Of a DNA stretch of 64,000 bases, positions 41,504 to 50,584 are shown piece by piece (position 1 is the first letter of the stretch; every line of letters begins with the position of its first letter). The position numbers were made by a program, and so were the translations under genes. The DNA is from Campylobacter hyointestinalis subsp. hyointestinalis (GTDB lineage Bacteria; Campylobacterota; Campylobacteria; Campylobacterales; Campylobacteraceae): positions 496,001 through 560,000 of the forward strand of contig NZ_CP053827.1 of NCBI RefSeq assembly GCF_013372145.1. Direction: 5' to 3'. The notes beneath the pieces were generated by a model. The model was not told where the DNA came from. It was given only the letters and a program-made list of their open reading frames with translations, and did no database searches.

Positions 41504-43216
41504 TTACGCTTTCACACTAAAACCAAGATCAAATGGCTTTTGCTCATTGTACGGCTCAAATTTAGCTTTATGAGTTAGTGAAAAACTACTTATGATGAGT
41601 CCTAAATTTGTTATAGCAGTTTTTAGCTCTTTACTGGAGTTTAAAATGATATCTTTAAAATCCTCTTTCCCAGTAGAGATCATAATATCTATAAATTTAC
41701 CATCAAATAGTCCTAAGATCACGCTAACAGAACCGTATTTGATGAAATTTAGGTCAATTTTGGCGTAGAATTTACTTTTGCCTTGTTTAAATGCTACGCT
41801 GCTACTATCTAGCCCGTCCCAAACATAAGGCAGATATGTTTGGATAGAGTTTCCCGCGAAGCTCATTAGCTGGTGCATTTCTATTTGAGTTAGGAGGCGA
41901 TTTACATTTTGATTTATGTTATTAAGATTAGCTCCATTTTGCGTAGCTTCTTTGAGATTTAAAAGCGTAGCTTTAACATCATTTGAAAGAGCTTTTAAAC
42001 TCTCATCTATATTGTTCGGTGTGATGTTTGGTATATCAAGAGTAGCCTTCTTTGTGAGCTTACTGAGGTGGTTTATCTGTACTAAATTTTGCTTAGCTTC
42101 ATTTGCGTTTTTATCAAAATAATTTATAATACTTGAGAGTTTTTTAGCTGCGAGACTTAGTTTTTCTTGTAAATTCGTGTTATTAGCGTCGGTACTTATA
42201 GCGTTCATAAGACGCTCTATCAAAGTACTGCTTTGCTCCAAGCTCATCAAATTTGAAAGAGTGTTTGCCTTTGTGATCCCCAAAGAGTCTTTTAGCGTAT
42301 TTATTTGCTTGCTTATATCATTCGTTATATTTATAAGCTCATTCTTGATGGACTTTACATTTTTTAAATTTGGAAGTTCAAAGTTTATTTTTTCTACTTG
42401 AGACTGAGTTTTTTGGAGTAAATTCTGCACAAAGTCTAGTGCTTTTACCGTACTAGAAATTTTGGTTTGTATGTTTTGAGATGTATTTGTTTTGTTCAAG
42501 CTTTGCGTAGCTTGTTCATTTGAGAGAAGATTTGCTGACTTATCTAAGAATTTTATAGCATTTTCTATGCTTTTTCCTAGATTTAAGAGTGGTTTTAAAT
42601 TTGAGTTGTTTATGACGTTTAAATTTTTGGTTTTGGCATTTTCTAAGATAAGCTTTAAATTATCAAAACTTTTTTGTATATCACTATTTTCATTTTTTGC
42701 AAGCTCTAAAAAGCTTTGCTTTAGTTCATTGCTTTGTACTTTTTTCATTAGGCTTAAAAGCTCTTTTATGCTAGTTGGCAAGCTTTCTTTTCTTAGAGCT
42801 TCGCTTACTTTAGCTTCTAACATAACGCCTGAATTTTTGATATTTGAGGCAAGATCTGCGTTTTTTATCTGCTCTATAGGTTTTAAAAATTCTTCTAATT
42901 TAGTTGCAAATTTACTTAAATTTGGATCTGATTTTATAGAGTTTATTAAGTCTACAACGTCTTTCGCAAAATTCGGTGCAACTTGAGCATTTTTGGCTTG
43001 ATTTAAGACTTGCGGCTTAAAATTTCCGTCATTATTTGCTTTTAGTTGATCTAAAAGTTTATTTGTGAGCTGATTTAGTTTAACATCTATTTCGCTAAGC
43101 TCAGTAGGATGAGCGCTGTCTTTTTTAAATATGGTTTTGGGAGAGCTTAGGTCTTTTTTCTCGTCTTTTTGGTTTATTTGAGTATTTGGAGTGCTATTGT
43201 TGTTTGTTATTATCAT
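41504..43216 (-). CDS. FliK-like long helical protein upstream of the FlhB C-terminal homologue
   Basis: The 570-residue product is Asn/Lys/Leu-rich and mostly helical up to about residue 455, with no signal peptide. The C-terminal part (about 460-555) shows beta strands and a helix in the order of the Flg_hook domain of FliK (YAKIDLNFIKYGSVSVILGLF ... ILNSSKELKTAITNLGLII). Pairing with the FlhB C-terminal domain, the partner of FliK in hook-length switching, supports a flagellar role, but the homology is weak and is my inference. It overlaps the MFS gene by 23 bases. Confidence 0.75.
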   Translation of the reverse strand: MIITNNNSTPNTQINQKDEKKDLSSPKTIFKKDSAHPTELSEIDVKLNQLTNKLLDQLKANNDGNFKPQVLNQAKNAQVAPNFAKDVVDLINSIKSDPNLSKFATKLEEFLKPIEQIKNADLASNIKNSGVMLEAKVSEALRKESLPTSIKELLSLMKKVQSNELKQSFLELAKNENSDIQKSFDNLKLILENAKTKNLNVINNSNLKPLLNLGKSIENAIKFLDKSANLLSNEQATQSLNKTNTSQNIQTKISSTVKALDFVQNLLQKTQSQVEKINFELPNLKNVKSIKNELINITNDISKQINTLKDSLGITKANTLSNLMSLEQSSTLIERLMNAISTDANNTNLQEKLSLAAKKLSSIINYFDKNANEAKQNLVQINHLSKLTKKATLDIPNITPNNIDESLKALSNDVKATLLNLKEATQNGANLNNINQNVNRLLTQIEMHQLMSFAGNSIQTYLPYVWDGLDSSSVAFKQGKSKFYAKIDLNFIKYGSVSVILGLFDGKFIDIMISTGKEDFKDIILNSSKELKTAITNLGLIISSFSLTHKAKFEPYNEQKPFDLGFSVKA

Positions 43217-44417
43217 CTAATACCTCGCTTAGCATCATACTATGCGAATTTCCTACGCTAAAAGCGTTGTTTGGTTTAGTAACGTTTTTTTGAAAAGATG
43301 CAAATATAAGTAAAAATAGCGAAGCGCAAATATAAAAATATAAAAATCCAAAATGCGTGAAATAATATATCAATAAACCTATGATAAGCGGAGCTAAAAG
43401 CGATCCTGCGATATAGCTAAATAGTATAGCGCTACTTACTTCTACATATCTGTTTTTATCGGTTACTACGTCATTTGCTCTAGCTACTGCTAGGGCGTAA
43501 AGTACAAAAATACCAGCACCCAAAAAGAACGTAAAAAAATACTGCATATAGATACTTGGCTTGATGATGATAAAAAACAAAGACGACGTAAAAGTGATGA
43601 ACGAAGCTAAGATAATGGCGTATTTTCTACCAAATTTATCTGAAAATTTACCAAATAATGCGTGAGAGATAAATCCCCCTACCATAGCTACGACTATTAA
43701 ATTTCCTGCTTCTTTAGCAGAATATCCTTGATCTAATACAAAAAGCGTAGCCATAGAAAAAAAGCCGTTCATACAAAGTCCAGAGATGATCCCCGTACAA
43801 AGCGCTAAAGGTGCGATACTAAAAATTTTTGGAAAACTTATCTTTATGGGTGCGGGGACTTGTGGTGCGTGAATTTTTAGTAAATTTAAAGGTATTGCTC
43901 CAAAGATTATAAATATTGTTCCTATTAAAAATATCTCATTTGCATCTAAATTTAGACTCATTATCATAGCGCCTATACCAAAAGATGCGTAAAATACTAT
44001 TTCATAAAACGACAAGACGCGCGAGCGAGTTGCATTTTTACTCTTTGCATTTAACCAGCTTTCTATGACTATCGTGATACTATAATAACTAAATCCAAGC
44101 ACAAATCTAAGAACAGCCCAAAAAATAAGGTTGTTGCTAATGCTATGTGAGAGCGCGGACAAGGCAAATATCGCGGTAAATATAGTATAAGCTCTGATAT
44201 GTCCGACTTTTGAGATAAGCTTATGAGAAACTATGGTACAAACTAAAGCTCCTATGAAAAAAAACGATATTACTATACCTATTTGAAGTCTGTGTGCGCC
44301 CATCTGAGTTAGAAGCAAACTAGCCGAACTAACAACTAGTCCATTGGCTATAAATATAAATGACATTCCAAAAAATAGCGCACTTAGTGAAATTATGATC
44401 CGTCTGCTACCGCTCAC
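43194..44417 (-). CDS. Major facilitator superfamily transporter
   Basis: The 407-residue protein has about twelve membrane segments, and the loop motif KFSDKFGRKYAI (variant of GxxxDRxGRR) between helices 8 and 9, plus LNAKSKNATRSRV near helix 5. It resembles small sugar/drug-type MFS carriers (YcaD-like); substrate unknown. It overlaps its upstream neighbour by 11 bases and the FliK-like gene by 23. Confidence 0.9.
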   Translation of the reverse strand: MSGSRRIIISLSALFFGMSFIFIANGLVVSSASLLLTQMGAHRLQIGIVISFFFIGALVCTIVSHKLISKVGHIRAYTIFTAIFALSALSHSISNNLIFWAVLRFVLGFSYYSITIVIESWLNAKSKNATRSRVLSFYEIVFYASFGIGAMIMSLNLDANEIFLIGTIFIIFGAIPLNLLKIHAPQVPAPIKISFPKIFSIAPLALCTGIISGLCMNGFFSMATLFVLDQGYSAKEAGNLIVVAMVGGFISHALFGKFSDKFGRKYAIILASFITFTSSLFFIIIKPSIYMQYFFTFFLGAGIFVLYALAVARANDVVTDKNRYVEVSSAILFSYIAGSLLAPLIIGLLIYYFTHFGFLYFYICASLFLLIFASFQKNVTKPNNAFSVGNSHSMMLSEVLDDNNKQQ

Positions 44418-44868
44418 GTGTAAACACTCCTGCTAAAAATACTCCTATTGGCATAACTGCAAGTCCTATCAAAAAAGAAAACGGCTCAAACAGATCTTTT
44501 CTAAGTAGCATAAAAAATGCCAAGATGAGAGTGATGTATCCGATCAGCCTATATGGCTTAAAAGCCCCTATGATATCTACTTTTCTAAATTTAGTTTGTT
44601 TAGATAAGTTTTTTGGATCATCTTCCATTTCGTCATCTTCTTTAATATCCTCAAATATAGCCTTTTCAGTTTCGCTTAATTCATAGTTTAGTGATCTGTT
44701 TTGCACTCTTGATTTATAACCCTGATAGCTTCCAAAAAGTATGATCATAGAAGCTATCATAGCTACTTGCGAATTTAAAAGTTGTATTTCTCCGAAACTA
44801 GCGGCTACAAAGATAAGCAAGACGTCTAAAAAAACATAAAAAATTATGAGTTTTTTAAATTTCATCAT
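44407..44868 (-). CDS. Small integral membrane protein, unknown function
   Basis: The 153-residue product has two hydrophobic segments at the N-terminus (about 8-24 and 34-50), a central very acidic stretch (EKAIFEDIKEDDEMEDD), and two more hydrophobic segments at the C-terminus. This suggests a four-helix protein with a charged cytoplasmic loop. No known family is recognised. It overlaps both neighbours in the leftward operon, by 14 and 11 bases. Confidence 0.85.
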   Translation of the reverse strand: MMKFKKLIIFYVFLDVLLIFVAASFGEIQLLNSQVAMIASMIILFGSYQGYKSRVQNRSLNYELSETEKAIFEDIKEDDEMEDDPKNLSKQTKFRKVDIIGAFKPYRLIGYITLILAFFMLLRKDLFEPFSFLIGLAVMPIGVFLAGVFTRER

Positions 44869-45154
44869 CGCCCGCTTTTAAATTTGATTGAGAATTTGAA
44901 GAGTCTTTTTTGAACTCGTCATAGCTTTTTACCTGAGATTTATAGGCTTTATAGACGTTATTTATAGCTGCTGCTACGCCTATGAAAATACCTACCCCAA
45001 GAAGAGCATTGCTTCCAGTCCAGCTTTTAAGCAGATATCCGATACCAAAACCCATAAGCACAGCTACAACTATAGAAATGCCAAGGCTTAGGTTGTCGGC
45101 TGCTTTTATGGTTGAGTTTATCTTCTTGCTTCTTTCGTTTTTTTGTTCGTTCAT
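44855..45154 (-). CDS. AtpZ/AtpI-like two-helix membrane protein
   Basis: The 99-residue protein has two membrane helices (about 25-43 and 48-68) separated by GSNA, with GFGIGYLLKSW and IGVAAAINNVYKAYK, which resembles the AtpZ/AtpI family. No ATP synthase gene is adjacent, so a role in ATP synthase assembly is only suggested. The ATG overlaps the hemL stop (ATGA type) and the gene overlaps its neighbour downstream by 14 bases. Confidence 0.82.
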   Translation of the reverse strand: MNEQKNERSKKINSTIKAADNLSLGISIVVAVLMGFGIGYLLKSWTGSNALLGVGIFIGVAAAINNVYKAYKSQVKSYDEFKKDSSNSQSNLKAGDDEI

Positions 45155-46422
45155 AGTGCTTTAAAACTTTCTTTCACGGCTGAGGCTGTTTTATCCAGGC
45201 TGTCCTTAGATAGCTTTGTGCAGACAAAACTGGTTTCAAACTGACTAGGGGCTAAATAGATACCGCGTTTAAGCATTTGGGCGTGAAATTTAGCGAACAT
45301 TTTCGTGTCTGATTTTAATGCGTCAGCGTAGTTTTTTACCGGATTTTCGTTAAAAAAATACCCCCACATAGAGCCCCTCATATCTGTTTGAAGAGGAATT
45401 CCTGCTTCATTTGCACTGCTTTGTAACGTATCTATTATAAATTTACTTTTTTTACCAAGCTCATCGTATAAATTTGGTGTAGCATAAATTTTATTTAGAG
45501 AAGCAAGACCTGCTGCCATTGCAACTGGATTTCCGCTAAGAGTTCCTGCTTGATAAACTCCACCAAGAGGACTAATGAGATCCATTATCTCTTTTTTTCC
45601 TGCATAAGCAGCACAAGGCATTCCGCCACCTATAACCTTACCAAAAGTTATTATATCGGCTTTTATTTTATTAAATTCATAGCTTCCAGTTTCACTTGCT
45701 CTAAATCCGCTCATAACTTCGTCAAAGATAAGTACGGCGCCGAATTTATCACAAATTTTTCTAAGACCTTCTAAAAACTTTAAATTTCCTGGCACAAGTC
45801 CCATATTTCCGGCGATAGGCTCGACGATGATCACGCCGATATCTGCATTTTTAAAGCATTTTTCTACACTTTCAAGATCGTTGTAGGTAGCAAGGTGGGT
45901 GTTTTTGACTATATCTTCTGGCACTCCAAGGCTTGAAGAGTATCCAAAAGTAGTAGCTCCGCTTCCTGCTTTTACAAGCAAGCTATCGCTGTGTCCGTGG
46001 TAGCAGCCCTCAAATTTAACTATCCCGTCTTTACCGCTAAATCCGCGTCCTAAACGAATAGCACTCATAGTAGCTTCAGTTCCGCTACTTACGAAACGAA
46101 TTTTATCTAGCCACTCAAATTTACTTAAAACTAGCTTTGCAAGCTCAGTTTCAAGAAGGCAAGGTGCGCCAAAACTTAAGCCTTTTTTTGCCGTATTTAT
46201 AACCGCGTTCTCTATATCTTTCTCACAATGTCCAAATATGAGCGGCCCCCAGCTAAGCACGTAATCCACGTATTGCTTTCCTTCTATATCATACAAAAAC
46301 TCATCTTTACCGTGATCTATGATAAGTGGATCTTCTCCAACGCTACCAAATGCGCGCACAGGAGAATCAACACCTCCTGGTATGTATTTTTTGGCTTCTA
46401 AAAAAGCTTGTTTGTTTGTCAT
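45151..46422 (-). CDS. hemL: Glutamate-1-semialdehyde 2,1-aminomutase
   Basis: PLP enzyme that makes 5-aminolevulinate for haem from glutamate-1-semialdehyde. The 423 residues begin with GGVDSPVRAF, include the CYHGHSDS motif and the PLP Lys262 in TFGKVIGGGMP. It has a one-base overlap with the cytochrome c gene upstream; co-expression of a haem-synthesis enzyme with a haem protein is sensible. Confidence 0.97.
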   Translation of the reverse strand: MTNKQAFLEAKKYIPGGVDSPVRAFGSVGEDPLIIDHGKDEFLYDIEGKQYVDYVLSWGPLIFGHCEKDIENAVINTAKKGLSFGAPCLLETELAKLVLSKFEWLDKIRFVSSGTEATMSAIRLGRGFSGKDGIVKFEGCYHGHSDSLLVKAGSGATTFGYSSSLGVPEDIVKNTHLATYNDLESVEKCFKNADIGVIIVEPIAGNMGLVPGNLKFLEGLRKICDKFGAVLIFDEVMSGFRASETGSYEFNKIKADIITFGKVIGGGMPCAAYAGKKEIMDLISPLGGVYQAGTLSGNPVAMAAGLASLNKIYATPNLYDELGKKSKFIIDTLQSSANEAGIPLQTDMRGSMWGYFFNENPVKNYADALKSDTKMFAKFHAQMLKRGIYLAPSQFETSFVCTKLSKDSLDKTASAVKESFKAL

Positions 46423-46775
46423 TATTTATCCTTGTTAAATGTTTTTACGTATTCATACAGATTTTGAATTTCTAAGTCTGTTAAAAAATAGCTCGGCATA
46501 ATACCGCGTGATTCTTTTAGTGCTGATCTGAATTTACCAAATTCAAGATTGTTTATGCGTGGCGCTCTTAACTCATTTTCTATATATTTTTTATTTTTTT
46601 TATCATAGCTTTTGTATTTTGATATTAGTCCACCCTCAGCCTTGTCACCGTGACATTTATTGCAACCAATACCGCGTGGATTTTGGTATAACATCTTGGC
46701 ATATTCGAGCTTTGTGATAAAATCTTCTGCTAACAAAAAAGTAGAAGTTATTAAAAAAATATATAGAAATTTCAT
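46422..46775 (-). CDS. Small periplasmic monohaem cytochrome c
   Basis: The 117-residue product has a signal peptide (about 1-16), one haem site CNKCH (Cys38, Cys41, His42) and the candidate axial Met93 in GIMPSYFLTD, the pattern of class I cytochrome c. The partner is unknown. It is the first gene of the leftward hemL operon. In the 77-base divergent gap with folD the minus strand has TATGAT about 34 bases before its ATG, overlapping the folD -10. Confidence 0.92.
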   Translation of the reverse strand: MKFLYIFLITSTFLLAEDFITKLEYAKMLYQNPRGIGCNKCHGDKAEGGLISKYKSYDKKNKKYIENELRAPRINNLEFGKFRSALKESRGIMPSYFLTDLEIQNLYEYVKTFNKDK

Positions 46776-46812
46776 CTAAAATCACCCAAATTTAATTCAA
46801 ATTTTGTTATCA

Positions 46813-46818
46813 TACAAT
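46813..46818 (+). promoter_or_regulatory. -10 box for folD
   Basis: TACAAT at 46813-46818 is 35 bases before the folD start in the divergent gap, overlapping the TATGAT candidate of the opposite strand. AAGGAT at 46842 is the ribosome-binding site for folD. Confidence 0.4.
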
Positions 46819-46852
46819 CTTTGTAATAAAAAAAGCATAAAAAGGATCAAAT

Positions 46853-47704
46853 TTGCAGATAATAGACGGCAAAAGCGTAAGTGCAAAAGTAAAAGAAAAT
46901 ATCAAAAATGAGGTTTTAAATTTAAAAAGATCAGGCATAACTCCGACGTTAGCCGTTATCTTAGTCGGCGAAGATAAAGCTAGTCAGACATACGTTGCTA
47001 GCAAAGAAAAAGCTTGCCAAGCTTGTGAGATAGGCTCGGTGATGCATAGACTAAGCAAAGAAACTACGCAAAGTGAGCTTTTAGCTCTCATTGAGGTTTT
47101 AAATTTAGATGATAGTATAGATGGCATTTTAGTCCAGCTTCCACTCCCAAGCCATATAGATACAAACAAAGTCTTAGAGGCTATCGATCCTGCTAAAGAC
47201 GTTGATGGATTTCACGCCGTAAACGTCGGAAAGCTCTCAAGCGGACTTGATGGATTCGTGCCTTGCACTCCGCTTGGTATTATGGAGCTCTTAAAAGAAT
47301 ATAACGTAAATTTACAAGGTATCTCAGCAGTCGTTATCGGCAGAAGTAATATAGTCGGAAAACCTATGGCAAATTTACTTTTAAATGCTGGAGCTACGAT
47401 AACCGTGGCTCACTCTAAGACGCAGAATTTAGCTGAAGTGGTAAAACGTGCTAAACTCATAGTAGTCGCAGTAGGAAGACCGAATTTCTTAAAAGAAAAT
47501 ATGGTAAGTGATGGCGCTATAGTTATCGATGTAGGCATAAATCGCTTAGACAGTGGAAAGCTAGTAGGTGACGTGGATTTTGATGGTGTTGCTCCAAAAT
47601 GTTCTCTCATCACTCCAGTTCCTGGTGGCGTGGGACCTATGACTATCGCTATGCTTTTAAGCAATACCTTAAAATCAGCCAAACAAAGAAAGCTTAGTAA
47701 ATGA
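46853..47704 (+). CDS. folD: Methylenetetrahydrofolate dehydrogenase/cyclohydrolase
   Basis: Bifunctional enzyme that converts 5,10-methylene-THF to 10-formyl-THF. The 283 residues have the catalytic YVASKEKAC (Tyr-x3-Lys), the VQLPLP motif, the NADP-binding GRSNIVGKPMANLL and the terminal TPVPGGVGPMT. The start is TTG at 46853 with AAGGAT upstream. lepB starts at its stop (ATGA). Confidence 0.97.
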   Translation: MQIIDGKSVSAKVKENIKNEVLNLKRSGITPTLAVILVGEDKASQTYVASKEKACQACEIGSVMHRLSKETTQSELLALIEVLNLDDSIDGILVQLPLPSHIDTNKVLEAIDPAKDVDGFHAVNVGKLSSGLDGFVPCTPLGIMELLKEYNVNLQGISAVVIGRSNIVGKPMANLLLNAGATITVAHSKTQNLAEVVKRAKLIVVAVGRPNFLKENMVSDGAIVIDVGINRLDSGKLVGDVDFDGVAPKCSLITPVPGGVGPMTIAMLLSNTLKSAKQRKLSK

Positions 47705-48564
47705 AAAAAGTTTTTTCTAGGCTTTATGACTTTTCAAGTAGCTGGACTGGAACTATCGTTATAGTACTTCTATTTATATTTTTTGTAGCTCAAGCCTTTG
47801 TGATCCCAAGTGGATCTATGAAAAATACACTTCTCATCGGAGATCATCTTTTTGTCAAAAAATTTGCTTATGGAATTCCTACGCCTCATATCCCATGGCT
47901 TGAGATCCCAGTATGGTTTGATAGCGACGGCGATGGACATCTCATAAACGGTGATAAACCAAAACGCGGTGATATCGTCGTATTTAGATATCCATCAGAT
48001 CCGAAAATTTACTACGTAAAAAGAAATTTTGCTCTTAGTGGAGATGAAGTCGTATTTGCTCCAAAAACTATGTATTTAAGACCGTACGAAGGTGATGATT
48101 TTATAGATAAAAATTATCCAAAAGAAGATATAGTAAGTTTCGGCGGTAAAAAATTTGTCAAAGAGCCATATAAATTTAAAGGTATTCATTATGAAGATAA
48201 AGGCGAAAAAGACAACTTTGTAGGGCAAAGCGCAGATACATTTACTATAGCTCTTTACTATCTAAATCAAAATAAATTCGCTATGCAACCAGCTCAAGTA
48301 GAAGAGTTGCCATCTATAAACGGTTTGCCGTTTAACGCATTTTATTTTAAAGTGCCACAAAATGAGTATTTTATGGTTGGAGATAATAGAGAAAACAGCA
48401 ACGATAGTAGATTTTGGGGAAGCGTACCTTATAAATACATAGTAGGAACGCCTTGGTTTGTATATTTTAGCTGGGATAAAGACTATAAGGTGCGTTGGGA
48501 GCGTATAGGAAGACTTGCAAATACTATAGAAAACGATGAGACTTTGATATATGAGCAACCTTGA
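47701..48564 (+). CDS. lepB: Signal peptidase I
   Basis: Inner-membrane serine protease that removes signal peptides from exported proteins. The 287-residue product has one membrane helix (about 18-34), the nucleophile Ser39 in PSGSM, the general base Lys near 107 in YYVKR, and box E GDNRENSNDSRFWG. It overlaps folD by 4 bases and the M50 gene by 14. Length fits a type with one N-terminal helix, shorter than E. coli LepB. Confidence 0.96.
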   Translation: MKKVFSRLYDFSSSWTGTIVIVLLFIFFVAQAFVIPSGSMKNTLLIGDHLFVKKFAYGIPTPHIPWLEIPVWFDSDGDGHLINGDKPKRGDIVVFRYPSDPKIYYVKRNFALSGDEVVFAPKTMYLRPYEGDDFIDKNYPKEDIVSFGGKKFVKEPYKFKGIHYEDKGEKDNFVGQSADTFTIALYYLNQNKFAMQPAQVEELPSINGLPFNAFYFKVPQNEYFMVGDNRENSNDSRFWGSVPYKYIVGTPWFVYFSWDKDYKVRWERIGRLANTIENDETLIYEQP

Positions 48565-49195
48565 TATAAGTTCGCTCATTACTCTTGTTTTGGTACTCAT
48601 CGTCTCTGTCGTCGGCCATGAGATAGCTCACGGTTTTGTAGCTTTTAAATTTGGAGACGATACTGCAAAGAGCCAAAATAGACTAAGCCTAAATCCGCTT
48701 AGGCATATAGATTTGCTAGGAACTATCATAGTTCCTTCTCTTATGTTTTATGCTGGCGGGATACTTTTTGGTTGGGCTAAACCAGTTCCGATAAATCCAT
48801 ATCTTATCACAAAAAATGGTGGATATTTCGGAATGATTTGCGTGAGTTTAGCCGGCATTGTTTTTAATGCTCTGCTTTGCATATTATCATTTATATCGTT
48901 ATATGCAAATTTAGTTCCAAATGAGCTTGTACGTGCTATTTATATGCTTTTTAGTATAAATTTGATCTTAGCGATCTTTAATTTATATCCAGTCCCACCA
49001 CTTGATGGCTCAAAGGCTTTAGCTTATATTTTGCGTATTTTTAAATTTGATAATATCGCAAATTTATACCAAAAGCTAAACAGATATGGTTTTATCATTT
49101 TGATCTTGATCATTATCACTCCTGCTAGTAAGGTGATATTTATGCCTATTTTTTCATTATTGGAGTTGGCAAATGAGATACTTAGCTCACGCTAA
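48551..49195 (+). CDS. M50-family site-2 protease-like membrane peptidase
   Basis: Membrane metalloprotease of the short S2P group. The 214 residues have about five membrane segments, the zinc motif HEIAH (His23, Glu24, His27) in the first helix, and the third ligand Asp in PPLDGSKA near residue 155. It has no PDZ domain, unlike RseP. Substrate unknown. The start overlaps lepB by 14 bases. Confidence 0.9.
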   Translation: MSNLDISSLITLVLVLIVSVVGHEIAHGFVAFKFGDDTAKSQNRLSLNPLRHIDLLGTIIVPSLMFYAGGILFGWAKPVPINPYLITKNGGYFGMICVSLAGIVFNALLCILSFISLYANLVPNELVRAIYMLFSINLILAIFNLYPVPPLDGSKALAYILRIFKFDNIANLYQKLNRYGFIILILIIITPASKVIFMPIFSLLELANEILSSR

Positions 49196-49212
49196 TTTAA
49201 AGTTGAATATGA

Positions 49213-49218
49213 TATAAT
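49213..49218 (+). promoter_or_regulatory. -10 box for rpiB
   Basis: TATAAT at 49213-49218 lies 31 bases before the rpiB ATG in a 53-base gap. A second TATAAT (49244-49249) overlaps the start codon itself and is not useful as a promoter for this gene. Confidence 0.45.
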
Positions 49219-49248
49219 GACACAAATTTAAGCATTCGGAACGATATA

Positions 49249-49698
49249 ATGGAAGTAGGGAAAGTTTTTATAGCAAGTGATCACGCAGGATTCGAAGCTA
49301 AGGAATTTAGCAAAGAGTGTCTAAAAAAACTAGGTTTTGAAGTAGTGGATCTAGGCACGAACTCAAAAGATATGAGCGTTGATTATCCTGATTTTGCAAA
49401 TATAATGGCTGAGAGTTTGAACACTAAAGAGCCTGATTTTGGTATCTTGGTTTGTGGAACAGGACTTGGTATATCTATGGCGGCAAATCGTCATAAAAAT
49501 ATCAGATGTGCGCTTTGTCACGACGTAAGCACTGCAAGACTTTCACGTGAGCATAATGATGCAAACGTACTTTGTTTTGGCGCTAGAGTTGTTGGAGCTG
49601 CTGTTATCGAAGATATGATAAATACGTTTTTTTCCACCGAGTTTGCCGGCGGCAGACATCAAAAAAGGGTGGATAAGTTAGGATTTTGTTCATGTTAG
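49249..49698 (+). CDS. rpiB: Ribose-5-phosphate isomerase B
   Basis: Interconverts ribose 5-phosphate and ribulose 5-phosphate in the pentose phosphate pathway. The 149-residue protein begins with the family pattern KVFIASDHAGFEAKE and has the active-site Cys in VCGTGLGISMAANR and the catalytic HDVSTARLSREHND. The ATG at 49249 has only a weak CGGAA upstream. The next gene starts inside its last codons. Confidence 0.96.
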   Translation: MEVGKVFIASDHAGFEAKEFSKECLKKLGFEVVDLGTNSKDMSVDYPDFANIMAESLNTKEPDFGILVCGTGLGISMAANRHKNIRCALCHDVSTARLSREHNDANVLCFGARVVGAAVIEDMINTFFSTEFAGGRHQKRVDKLGFCSC

Positions 49699-50024
49699 CC
49701 GATTGGATTTTTTATACTATTTTGATATGTCTTTGTTTGTATCTCACAGTTATGGTTTTTTACTATAAAACACTTCTTAAAAAAGAGCTTTCTATGAGAG
49801 ATTTTATGAAAAATAATCTCGATGATACAGAAGTCGTTATCAGAAAGCTTCAAGTGCAGTTGCAGCGAAGTCTTGGCAATATAGATATCTTAACAGATGA
49901 ATTAAACAAGATCAAAGCAGACGTGACGAGCCTAAGAACTAGAAACTCACAATACCGCATAGAAAACGACAAACTTCGTCAAAGAATCAAGGAATTAGAA
50001 GGCAAGATAGAAGCCTTATTATAA
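49692..50024 (+). CDS. Membrane-anchored coiled-coil protein of unknown function
   Basis: The 110-residue product (from ATG 49692, chosen because AGGA lies 8 bases upstream; a TTG two codons earlier is less likely) has one N-terminal hydrophobic helix (about 4-24) and then a charged coiled coil with heptad-like Leu/Ile spacing ([35 protein letters not shown]). It may be a membrane-tethered coiled coil facing the cytoplasm. It lies between rpiB and apt, 7 bases overlapping the former. No function is recognised. Confidence 0.85.
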   Translation: MLADWIFYTILICLCLYLTVMVFYYKTLLKKELSMRDFMKNNLDDTEVVIRKLQVQLQRSLGNIDILTDELNKIKADVTSLRTRNSQYRIENDKLRQRIKELEGKIEALL

Positions 50025-50034
50025 AAGGATAACA

Positions 50035-50583
50035 ATGAAAAAACTATCAGTTGCGGATAAAGACTATCTTTTAAGTACGATAAGGGACGTGAAAGATTTT
50101 CCAAAGCCGGGAATTTTATTTAAAGATATCACTACGCTTTTGAATGATAAAAAGGCTTTTAAATTTTTAATGGATCACTTAGAAGATAGATATAAAGATG
50201 AAAATTTAGATTTTATAGTAGGCATAGAAAGTAGAGGATTTATACTTGGGGCGGCACTTGCATCTAAGCTTGATCTTCCTTTTGTTCCTGTTAGAAAACC
50301 ACATAAGCTTCCATATATAACAATATCTCAAAAATACTCTTTAGAATACGGAGTAGATGAGATAGAGATGCATGTAGATGCATTTAGAGATCTGAAAGAT
50401 CCTAGGGTTTTGTTAGTAGATGATCTTATAGCTACAGGCGGAACTGCTATAGCGGCTTGTGATCTTATAGCAAATGTCGGTGCCAATCTTGTAGAGGCGT
50501 GTTTTTTGATAGATCTTTTGGAACTTGGCGGAAGTAAAAATTTAAAAACCAGATATCCGATATATAGTATTTTAGAGGTTTGA
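50035..50583 (+). CDS. apt: Adenine phosphoribosyltransferase
   Basis: Salvages adenine with PRPP to AMP. The 182 residues have the Apt pattern [24 protein letters not shown] and the PRPP-binding [20 protein letters not shown] precedes the ATG. DedA follows after one base. Confidence 0.97.
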   Translation: MKKLSVADKDYLLSTIRDVKDFPKPGILFKDITTLLNDKKAFKFLMDHLEDRYKDENLDFIVGIESRGFILGAALASKLDLPFVPVRKPHKLPYITISQKYSLEYGVDEIEMHVDAFRDLKDPRVLLVDDLIATGGTAIAACDLIANVGANLVEACFLIDLLELGGSKNLKTRYPIYSILEV

Positions 50584-50584
50584 T

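Noticed and set aside
42492-42986. 164-codon open frame on the plus strand opposite the FliK-like gene
   Set aside because: Antisense to a low-complexity Asn/Lys-rich gene, where long shadow frames are expected; its Phe/Ser-rich product has no family features and it has no ribosome-binding site.
49244-49249. TATAAT overlapping the rpiB start codon
   Set aside because: A promoter here would start transcription inside the gene; the TATAAT at 49213 is better placed.
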